Assembly: GCA_046497505.1 (NCBI GenBank)
Contig: JAWOFN010000137.1
Span: forward strand, 1-13,782
Reading direction: 5' to 3'
DNA length: 13,782 nt
Origin: JAWOFN01 sp046497505 [NCBI: bacterium]
Lineage (GTDB): Bacteria > Blakebacterota > Blakebacteria > Blakebacterales
Positions within the stretch are counted from its first letter, which is position 1. Each line of letters opens with the position of its first letter. Below the pieces are notes generated by a model. The model was not told where the DNA came from and searched no databases. It saw only the letters and a program-made list of their open reading frames with translations. Of the stretch, positions 7,917 to 13,782 are shown one piece after another. Both the position numbers and the translations under genes were made by a program.

Positions 7917-9257
7917 ATGCAGAAGAAGACGAACGATGTCATCGTGGTGGGCGTCGCCCTCTTCGCCATGTTCTTCGGAGCGGGGAACCTGATCTTCCCC
8001 CCCTACATGGGGCTGCTGGCGGGCACCGCCTGGCCGCTGGCCATGATCGGATTCCTGATCACCGGCATCGGGATGCCCCTGCTGGGGATCATGGCAGCGG
8101 CCCGGGCCGGAGGTTCGGTCGAACACCTGGGCAGCCGCGTGAACCCCTGGTTCGGACGGGTCCTGGGGATCGTCGTCATCCTGGCCATCGGACCGCTCCT
8201 TGCCATCCCCCGCACGGCCGCCGTCGCCTTCGAGATGGGGATCCGCCCCTCCTTCGAGGGCTTCAGCCCCGCCCTCTTCTCGATCATCTTCTTCGGCATC
8301 ACCCTGGCCATGGCCATGAAGCGCTCGGCGGTGGTGGACCGTATCGGCAAGTTCCTGACCCCCTTCCTGGCCGTCACCCTGGCGTGGATCATCATCAAGG
8401 GGATCCTCACACCGGTGGGCTCGATCGTGGAGACCGGACTCGCCGCACCCTTCGGCCGGGGCTTCCAGGAGGGGTATCAGACGATGGACGCCATGGCTTC
8501 GATCGTCTTCGCCGAGATCGTCATCGCCGCCTTGATCTTCAAGGGATATCGGGGGGTGAAGGACCAGGTGAAGATGACCTCCCTGGCGGGGGTCATCGCC
8601 GCCGCCGGTCTGGGCCTGGTCTACGGGGGGCTGATGTACCTGGGGGCCACGGCCGGCTCCGAGTTCACCCAGGACGTGGAGCGGACCGAGCTGCTCATCA
8701 GCATCGCCCAGCACCTGCTGGGTGCCGGCGGCAAGGTGGCCCTGGGACTCGCGGTGGGGCTCGCCTGCCTCACCACGAGCATCGGACTCACCGCCACGGT
8801 GGCCGACTACTTCAACGAACTCTCGAAGGACCGAGTCAGCTACGGCGCCATCTGCGTGGCCACCGTGGTCTTCAGCGGCGTGTTCGCCACCGTGGGTGTG
8901 GAGACCATCGTGGCTGTGGCCTTCCCGCTCCTCTTCCTGGCCTACCCGGTGGTCATCACCCTGATCCTGCTCACCATGCTCGGCGGGCCGGCACGCCACA
9001 CGGCGATCTACGCCGGCGGGGTGGTCGGCGCCCTCACCACCAGCATCTTCGACGCCTTCAACGCGGCCGGGCTGCCCATCACGTCCGCGAACGAGCTGCT
9101 GGCCAACGTGCCCGGGGCCGGCGGCGGGTTCGGCTGGATCCTGCCCGCCCTGATCGGGATCGTGATAGGCTTGGTTCTGGCCCGGAAGGGCTACGGCAAT
9201 CCGATCCCGAAGGTCACCGCCGAGGAGCTCGCCGAGGCCACCACCGAACTCGAGTGA
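7917..9257 (+). CDS. brnQ: BrnQ-type branched-chain amino acid transporter (LIVCS family)
   Basis: LIVCS transporters import leucine, isoleucine and valine across the inner membrane with Na+ (or H+). This 446-residue protein has the usual family length and about twelve hydrophobic segments. Diagnostic motifs are ALFAMFFGAGNLIFPP (14-29), GPLLAIPRTA (92-101) and TMDAMASIVFAE (189-200), all characteristic of BrnQ and lying in the first half that shapes the substrate and sodium sites. The ATG at 7917 is preferred over the TTG immediately before it (7914) because GGAGAA lies six bases upstream of the ATG. The 70-base gap after the carboxypeptidase gene holds no clear terminator or strongly spaced promoter. 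The C-terminus is a short charged cytoplasmic tail. The gene converges on the ADOP permease with 30 bases between stops and no obvious terminator hairpin there. Family assignment is firm; preference among Leu, Ile and Val cannot be read from sequence. Confidence 0.94.
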   Translation: MQKKTNDVIVVGVALFAMFFGAGNLIFPPYMGLLAGTAWPLAMIGFLITGIGMPLLGIMAAARAGGSVEHLGSRVNPWFGRVLGIVVILAIGPLLAIPRTAAVAFEMGIRPSFEGFSPALFSIIFFGITLAMAMKRSAVVDRIGKFLTPFLAVTLAWIIIKGILTPVGSIVETGLAAPFGRGFQEGYQTMDAMASIVFAEIVIAALIFKGYRGVKDQVKMTSLAGVIAAAGLGLVYGGLMYLGATAGSEFTQDVERTELLISIAQHLLGAGGKVALGLAVGLACLTTSIGLTATVADYFNELSKDRVSYGAICVATVVFSGVFATVGVETIVAVAFPLLFLAYPVVITLILLTMLGGPARHTAIYAGGVVGALTTSIFDAFNAAGLPITSANELLANVPGAGGGFGWILPALIGIVIGLVLARKGYGNPIPKVTAEELAEATTELE

Positions 9258-9287
9258 GGAGAGGGGACGGTCCGGGCGGGAGGACCT

Positions 9288-11801
9288 CTACTCGTGCCGG
9301 AGCGACTTCACCGGGTCCACCCGGGCGGCCCGATGGGCAGGGATGAAGCCGGCCGCAGCCGAGGCCGCGGTGAGAGCCGCGATCGCCGAGACCACCACAC
9401 CGGGGTCCCATGCCTGGACGCCGAACAGCTGCGATTCGGTGAGCCGGGCCAAGGCAAGGGCTGCGGGCACACCGAGGAGCAGCCCGATCCCGAGGATCGC
9501 CATGAGTTCCCGCATCACCATCATCCGGATCCTGCCGGCGGCGGCCCCCAGTGCCATGCGGATCCCGATCTCGCGGACCCGCTGCGCCACACGGTAGGCC
9601 ATCACCCCGTAGAGTCCGAGCATGGCGAGCCCTGTGGCCAGAAAGGCGAAGAGGGATGCCAGCTGCAGTACGATGCGGTCCGCCTGGATGTTGTCCCGGA
9701 CCGTGGCTTCCATCGGCTGCAGGTCCTCCAGGGGGAGATCGGGATCGATCCGTGACATCGTGCTGCGCACGGCGGGGATGGTCCGGTCTATGGGCAGTTC
9801 GGAACGCACGTAGAAGGACATGCCCCCCACGTTCGGATCCTGCCGCCAGGGCATGTAGAAGACCCTGCGGGGCATATCGGTCCGAACGCTGCTGTAGGCG
9901 GCCTGCTTCGCCAGACCCACGATCTCGATATCCAGCTCGACCCCGTCCCCGACACCCCGTCCGATCCGCTTCCCGACCACCTCTTCCCCCTCGTCGAAGA
10001 AGTGCTCCGCGAAAGCCTCGTCCACCACGACCACCAGGGGTCCGTCCTCGGTGTCCTGCTCCGTGAGGTCACGTCCGCGAAGGAGCGGGATCCCCATCTT
10101 CGAGAGGAACCCCGGCCCCACCTCGGTGAAGTTCGAGAGCGTGTCCATCTCGAAGTCGCTGGGGTGCCCCTGGACCGTGATGCTGTTCCCCCAGTTGCTT
10201 CCGCTGATCAGGGGCACCATCGAGGACGTCACGCTGCTCACGCCGGGCAGGGCGGCGAGCTCCTCTTCCATCCGGATGTAGAGCCTCCTGGTCTCCTCCG
10301 GGGTGTAGCCGTTCAGGTCCGGGCTCACCCGGAAGGTGACAAGGCCGCGGGTGTCCATACCCAGGTCGGCCTGCACCAGGTTGGCCAGGCTCTTCAGGAA
10401 GAGCCCGGTGGGGACCAGGAGCAGCACCGAGATCGTGACCTGGGCCACGACCAGACCCTTGCGCAGCTTCGCGGCCCCCCGACTGGCAGAACTCTTCGCC
10501 GTGTCTTCTCTGAGTGCACCTGCCACATCCTTCCGGGAGGCCTCCCAGGCGGGATAGAGCCCGATGAGGATACCCGCGGCGGCCGAGACGGCCAGTGCGA
10601 AGAAGAGGACCGGCCACGGAAGCCGGGCGGTCAAGAAAGGGACCGCCATGCTGCCCCCGCCGATCCAGCGGATGAGCAGGGAGACCGTCCACCAGGAGAT
10701 CAGGACGCCGGTGAGCCCGGCGAGCAGTGAGAGGAGCAGGGATTCGGTCAGGAGCTGGCCCACGATGTGGCGCCGCCCGGCTCCCAGCGCGGCGCGGATG
10801 CTGAGTTCCTTGCCCCGCTGGGCCGCTCGTGCCAGGAGCAGGTTGGCCGCATTGGCCATCGCGATGAGCAGCACGAGTACCGTGGCGGCCATGAGGATGT
10901 AGAGGGGGACCTGGCTCCCCTCCCGGAACGAGCTGTGACCCTGCTCCCCCTCCTCCAGGATGAGGCGGCTGGCCAGGAAGCGGTCGATGTAATCCTGGCC
11001 GCGTCCTGTGACCGTCTCCGCCTGCTCCTCCACGAAGCCGGCATAGGTCGTGTTCAGCGCGGTCTGCGCCCGTTCCAGCGTGGAACCGGGGGTGAGCCTC
11101 GCTATGAGGTAGAGCCAGTAGTCGTCGTACCGGTCCGTACCGTCCCAGCCGGGGGTCATGAGCGGCTTGAAGTCGAGGGGGACGTAGACATCCGGATCGC
11201 TGCCCAGGGTGAGGCCGGTGAATCCCTGGGGGGTGATGCCCACGACGGTGAACGGATGTCCGTTCACTTTGATCGTGCTGTTCAGGATCTGCGGGTCGCC
11301 TCCCAGCTCGTCCTGCCAGTAGCCCCAGCCCAGCACCGCCACCGGGTTCCCCTGGCCGGGCACGTCGTCCTGCAGGGAGATGAGCCTGCCCAGCCGCGGC
11401 TGCAACCGGAGTGCCGGGAAGTAGCCCCCCGAGACGAGGAGGAGCTGACCGCTCTCGGTACTCGTGCCGCTGGCGATGTTGGCCCCCCACATGCGGAACG
11501 CCGCCACATCCGCCGCATCCTGGTCGGAGGCCTCGAGTCGGCGGAAGGCACGATAGCTGAACACGTAGTCCATATCGCCGGCTTCGTTCGTGGACTGCCG
11601 TCCCCCTTTGAACTCGCCAGGCGAGGTGATCAGCGCCAGGCGCTCGGGCTCCGGGACCGGCAGCCGCTGGAGAAGGATCTGATGCATCAGGGAGAAGATG
11701 GCCGTGCTGGCCCCGATCCCCAGGCCCAGGGAGAGGATGACGACCAGGGTCACCACGGGGGTCTTCAGCAGCGAACGGAAGGCGCGGCGGATCTTCGGCA
11801 T
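9288..11801 (-). CDS. ADOP-family orphan permease (duplicated MacB/FtsX-like)
   Basis: ADOP (Acidobacterial duplicated orphan permease) proteins resemble two fused MacB-type ABC permease halves but are usually encoded without an ATPase. This 837-residue protein shows the duplicated plan: TM1 (15-37), a periplasmic MacB-type core (about 50-295), a first FtsX trio (about 300-323, 351-377, 395-418), a fifth helix (about 448-470), a second periplasmic core (about 475-705) and a second trio (about 711-735, 764-788, 801-821). The cytoplasmic coupling motif occurs twice, KELSIRAALGAGRRHI (331-346) and REIGIRMALGAAAGRI (743-758), confirming the duplication. The C-terminus has the typical HRAARVDPVKSLRHE. 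ATG 11801 has GAGGAG four bases upstream. No ABC ATPase gene lies in the window, so substrate and energy source are unknown; antimicrobial or lipoprotein export by analogy with MacB is speculation. It follows the cystathionine gene by 74 bases. Confidence 0.94.
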   Translation of the reverse strand: MPKIRRAFRSLLKTPVVTLVVILSLGLGIGASTAIFSLMHQILLQRLPVPEPERLALITSPGEFKGGRQSTNEAGDMDYVFSYRAFRRLEASDQDAADVAAFRMWGANIASGTSTESGQLLLVSGGYFPALRLQPRLGRLISLQDDVPGQGNPVAVLGWGYWQDELGGDPQILNSTIKVNGHPFTVVGITPQGFTGLTLGSDPDVYVPLDFKPLMTPGWDGTDRYDDYWLYLIARLTPGSTLERAQTALNTTYAGFVEEQAETVTGRGQDYIDRFLASRLILEEGEQGHSSFREGSQVPLYILMAATVLVLLIAMANAANLLLARAAQRGKELSIRAALGAGRRHIVGQLLTESLLLSLLAGLTGVLISWWTVSLLIRWIGGGSMAVPFLTARLPWPVLFFALAVSAAAGILIGLYPAWEASRKDVAGALREDTAKSSASRGAAKLRKGLVVAQVTISVLLLVPTGLFLKSLANLVQADLGMDTRGLVTFRVSPDLNGYTPEETRRLYIRMEEELAALPGVSSVTSSMVPLISGSNWGNSITVQGHPSDFEMDTLSNFTEVGPGFLSKMGIPLLRGRDLTEQDTEDGPLVVVVDEAFAEHFFDEGEEVVGKRIGRGVGDGVELDIEIVGLAKQAAYSSVRTDMPRRVFYMPWRQDPNVGGMSFYVRSELPIDRTIPAVRSTMSRIDPDLPLEDLQPMEATVRDNIQADRIVLQLASLFAFLATGLAMLGLYGVMAYRVAQRVREIGIRMALGAAAGRIRMMVMRELMAILGIGLLLGVPAALALARLTESQLFGVQAWDPGVVVSAIAALTAASAAAGFIPAHRAARVDPVKSLRHE

Positions 11802-11811
11802 ACGGCTCCTC

Positions 11812-11840
11812 GAAGGTCAGGAGGTGGTCCCTTGACCTTC
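11812..11840 (-). promoter_or_regulatory. Inverted repeat/hairpin abutting the ADOP ribosome-binding site
   Basis: Perfect 8-base arms GAAGGTCA and TGACCTTC (11812-11819 and 11833-11840) enclose 13 bases. In the transcript the hairpin ends at 11812 and the GAGGAG Shine-Dalgarno sequence starts at the next base (11811-11806). The loop contains CCTCC (11824-11820), which could instead pair with GAGG or GGAG of that site, giving two competing folds. No T-run follows, so a terminator for the preceding gene is unlikely. It could be a translational control element or a DNA operator; function is inferred only. Confidence 0.5.
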
Positions 11841-11875
11841 TAAACGGGACCCACGACGGAAAGGTTCGTCCTCTT

Positions 11876-13018
11876 TCAGAAGGCCAGAGCCCCGGAGAGG
11901 TCCCGCTGGAGGTCCTCCAGGTCCTCGCACCCCACGCTGATCCGGACCAGACCGTCGGTGATCCCCATCCGGTCCCGTTCCGCCTTCGGGACCGAACCGT
12001 GGGTCATGCTGGCGGGATGGCTGATCAGGCTCTCCACCCCGCCCAGGCTCTCCGCCAGGCTGAACACCCGGGTGGTCTCCATGACCTGCTCCGCCCGTTC
12101 GCGGCTGCCCACATCGAACGCGATCATCCCGCCGAACCCCTTCTGCTGCCGTTTCGCCAGCTCGTGACCGGGATGGTCGGCCAGACCGGGATAGTACACC
12201 CTCTCGACCTGGTCATGGTCGTGCAGCCAGTCCGCCAGGGCCCGGGCGTTCGCCTCGTGGGCCTTCATCCGCAGGGCCAGGGTCTTGATGCCCCGCAGGC
12301 AGAGCCAGCAGTCCATGGGACCGGGTACCGCGCCCACCGCGTTCTGCAGGAAGCGGAGGCGCTGCGTGAGCTCGTCCTCCTCCCGGGTCACCACGATGCC
12401 CCCCACCATGTCGCTGTGGCCGTTCAGGAACTTCGTGCTGCTGTGGAGGACGATGTCCGCCCCGAAACGGAAGGGACGCTGGAGGGCCGGGCTCATGAAG
12501 GTGTTGTCCACCACCACGAGCACGTCCCCGTGGCCGTCCGCCAGGTCGCTGCAGGCCTGCAGGTCGGTGATGGAGAGGAGCGGGTTGGTGGGGGTCTCGA
12601 GGTAGAGCATCCGGGTCTCCTCACGGAATGCCCCCTCGATCGCGCCCGGGTCGGTGGTGTCTACCCAGGAGAAGTCCAGTCCCCGCTCCCGCCCGACCTG
12701 CTCGAAGAGGCGGTAGGTCCCCCCGTAGGTGTTCTCGGCCGCGACCAGGTGGTCTCCCGCACGCAGCAGGCTCATGACCGCGTCGATGGCGGACATCCCG
12801 CTGGCGAAGGCCACTGCATCCGTGCCCCCCTCCAGGGCGGCCACGTTCCGCTCCAGGGCCCCCCGTGTTGGGTTCTGGGTCCGTGCGTACTCGTACCCCT
12901 TGTGGTCCCCCCGTCCCGCCTGGACGAACGTGCTGGTCTGGTAGATGGGGGGCATGATGGCCCCGGTGGTCGGGTCGGGGAACTGGCCGGCGTGGATGCA
13001 GTCGGTGGAGAATCCCAT
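11876..13018 (-). CDS. PLP-dependent cystathionine gamma-synthase/gamma-lyase family enzyme
   Basis: This 380-residue cytoplasmic enzyme belongs to the Cys/Met-metabolism PLP family (fold type I), which makes or breaks the gamma C-S bond of cystathionine in trans-sulfuration. Visible residues are YEYARTQNPT (42-51; Y44 and R46 bind the neighbouring subunit's PLP phosphate), SGMSAI (73-78), NTYGGTY with Y98 stacking on PLP, VDNTF with D171 holding the pyridine nitrogen, HSSTKFLNGHSD with Schiff-base Lys196, LAESLGGVESL (321-331) and R359 for the substrate carboxylate. Glu323 in the LAESLGG motif fits both gamma-synthases (MetB) and gamma-lyases and argues against methionine gamma-lyase. Which reaction dominates cannot be decided here, so no symbol is given. 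ATG 13018 has AAGGAG at a rather long spacing (11 bases). It lies 77 bases after the rluD stop and 74 before the ADOP gene. No SAM riboswitch or T-box fits in the short leader. Confidence 0.92.
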   Translation of the reverse strand: MGFSTDCIHAGQFPDPTTGAIMPPIYQTSTFVQAGRGDHKGYEYARTQNPTRGALERNVAALEGGTDAVAFASGMSAIDAVMSLLRAGDHLVAAENTYGGTYRLFEQVGRERGLDFSWVDTTDPGAIEGAFREETRMLYLETPTNPLLSITDLQACSDLADGHGDVLVVVDNTFMSPALQRPFRFGADIVLHSSTKFLNGHSDMVGGIVVTREEDELTQRLRFLQNAVGAVPGPMDCWLCLRGIKTLALRMKAHEANARALADWLHDHDQVERVYYPGLADHPGHELAKRQQKGFGGMIAFDVGSRERAEQVMETTRVFSLAESLGGVESLISHPASMTHGSVPKAERDRMGITDGLVRISVGCEDLEDLQRDLSGALAF

Positions 13019-13095
13019 GACGTTCTCTACTCCTTGGTTCAGAGACTCATCAGGTCGCAGCGGGTAAGGAGACCGCCAGGAACCGGGTAGGGAGG

Positions 13096-13731
13096 TTACT
13101 GCCCCCCCGCTCCCGACTCCAGGACTCCGAGGACCTCTCGGAAATCCCGGGGGAGGGGCGATTCGAGGTCCATCTCCTCTCCTGTCACGGGGTGGGTGAG
13201 GCTCAGTCCCGCCGCGTGCAGCATCTGTCGCTGGACCGCCTCCAGCACCGCCCGCCCCCTTTCCCGCTGCCGGGCCGCCAGTCCCCTCAAGGCCTTCCTG
13301 CCCCCGCCGTACACCTCGTCACCCACCACCGGGTGGCCCCGGTGGGCGAGGTGGACGCGGATCTGGTGGGTACGTCCGGTCTGCAAACGGCAGACCACCA
13401 GGGCGGCCACGTCGTATCGTATCTCGGTCCGGTAGTGGGTGACGGCCCGACGCGCGTCGGGGGGGACCCCTTCGGGGAGGGCCTCCCGCTCTCCTTCCCC
13501 CGGGATATCCGCATCGTTTTCAGCGTACAGATCCGCCCACGCTCCCGCCTCCATGGCCCCCTCCTCCGCTTCCGGGGGCACATCCCCCTCCATGAGGGAT
13601 CGCATCTGTTCCTCTTCCCCCGGCCGGCCCCACCTCTTCTCCAGCGGGGGACGTCGAGGCTCGTAGGCGGCCATGCGCTTCCGATCGCTGCGGCTCCGGC
13701 CGATCCAGTTCTCGATGGTCCCCTCTTCCGG
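13096..13731 (-). CDS. RluD/RluA-family 23S rRNA pseudouridine synthase, 5'-truncated at a fold-back
   Basis: RluA-family enzymes isomerise uridines in 23S rRNA (RluD: helix 69) or tRNA. The stop codon is TAA at 13096. Reading upstream, the C-terminal half is clear: AVTHYRTE, LQTGRTHQIRVHLAHRGHPVVGDEVYGG (crossing about 13314-13380) and LHAAGLSLTHPVTGEEMDLESPLP. Above the internal ATG at 13674 the frame stays open and reads GTIENWIGRSRSDRKRM, the conserved stretch that normally precedes it, so 13674 is not the true start. Homology stops at about 13731, where the terminal palindrome begins to mirror. The catalytic HRLDxxTSG segment, any S4 domain and the real start are missing, by sequence loss rather than gene decay. 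Between RKRM and AVTHY lie about 65-70 residues, many acidic, where relatives have about 5-10. The RluD subgroup is likely but not certain without the N-terminal half. Confidence 0.88.
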   Translation of the reverse strand, partial: PEEGTIENWIGRSRSDRKRMAAYEPRRPPLEKRWGRPGEEEQMRSLMEGDVPPEAEEGAMEAGAWADLYAENDADIPGEGEREALPEGVPPDARRAVTHYRTEIRYDVAALVVCRLQTGRTHQIRVHLAHRGHPVVGDEVYGGGRKALRGLAARQRERGRAVLEAVQRQMLHAAGLSLTHPVTGEEMDLESPLPRDFREVLGVLESGAGGQ

Positions 13732-13782
13732 ACCCGGAAGAGGGGACCATCGAGAACTGGATCGGCCGGAGCCGCAGCGATC
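13683..13782. repeat. Near-perfect 100-base terminal palindrome, probable assembly fold-back
   Basis: Bases 13683-13731 are the exact reverse complement of 13734-13782, with only AC (13732-13733) unpaired at the centre. The right arm runs to the last base of the window, so its true length is unknown. The left arm is in-frame RluD-type coding sequence with conserved residues; the right arm is its mirror and codes nothing sensible in that frame. A natural hairpin inside a conserved enzyme is unlikely. A chimeric inverted read, amplification artefact or graph-end artefact at a contig terminus explains it best. Confidence 0.9.

Noticed and set aside
6302-7969. A 555-codon open frame antisense to the S10 peptidase gene
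   Set aside because: It has no recognisable motif, while the plus strand has a signal peptide, full catalytic triad and strong ribosome-binding site. It is a compositional shadow.
9258-9287. Bidirectional terminator between brnQ and the ADOP gene
   Set aside because: The 30-base gap has only a short GGACGGTCC-like dyad and no T-rich tract on either strand; not enough to call.
10069-11490. A 473-codon frame on the same strand as the ADOP gene but in another frame
   Set aside because: Gly/Pro/His/Arg-rich low-information sequence overlapping a well-conserved membrane protein; no start signal.
13019-13095. SAM riboswitch or T-box ahead of the cystathionine gamma-synthase/lyase gene
   Set aside because: Only 77 bases separate it from the rluD-type stop. 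This is too short for those elements, and no characteristic helices are visible.
13096-13674. Complete 192-residue pseudouridine synthase starting at ATG 13674
   Set aside because: Conserved family residues continue in frame upstream of that ATG to about 13731, and the catalytic Asp segment is absent, so the gene is truncated rather than short.
13675-13782. Terminal palindrome as a natural hairpin telomere or a large terminator
   Set aside because: The left arm is in-frame conserved rluD-type coding sequence, and there is no T-run. A fold-back artefact at the contig end is simpler.

Overview
The window reads as ordinary chromosomal core-genome DNA from a GC-rich, Gram-negative-type bacterium. 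It is densely packed, and the longest stretch without a gene is about 160 bases (3163-3322). The outer-membrane-type lipoprotein signal (Gly after the lipobox Cys), a secreted S10 carboxypeptidase and an orphan ADOP-type (duplicated MacB/FtsX-like) permease together point to Gemmatimonadota or Acidobacteriota, with Gemmatimonadota my first guess. That assignment is an inference from gene content only. I see no rRNA, tRNA, CRISPR array, insertion sequence, phage gene or toxin/defence locus.

Layout. On the minus strand at the left edge, polA (DNA polymerase I, 469-3162) is followed after 14 bases by tsaB (t6A tRNA modification), which runs off the window at base 1. polA has a good promoter whose -10 box lies six bases before the ATG and has no Shine-Dalgarno sequence, so its mRNA is probably leaderless. 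Diverging from it on the plus strand are an unrecognised lipoprotein (3323-4537), a small zinc-ribbon membrane protein (4654-5082) with ychF (5084-6196) starting one base after its stop, a secreted S10 serine carboxypeptidase-like protein (6317-7846), and a BrnQ-type branched-chain amino acid transporter (7917-9257). The last two could form a peptide-digestion and amino-acid-uptake pair.

Converging on brnQ, with only 30 bases between stop codons, is a minus-strand run read from the right edge: rluD-type pseudouridine synthase (5' end missing) -> cystathionine gamma-synthase/lyase (11876-13018) -> ADOP permease (9288-11801). A hairpin-forming inverted repeat sits directly against the ribosome-binding site of the permease gene.

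The right end is abnormal. The last 100 bases (13683-13782) form a near-perfect palindrome with 49-bp arms and a 2-base centre. The left arm is genuine rluD coding sequence and the right arm is its inverted copy. This looks like an assembly or amplification fold-back at a contig end, so bases after about 13732 should not be trusted as genome sequence.

I did not find a convincing new multi-gene system. The points most worth a second look are the terminal fold-back, the leaderless polA promoter, the zinc-ribbon protein coupled to ychF, the acidic insert in the RluD-type enzyme, and the hairpin next to the permease ribosome-binding site.
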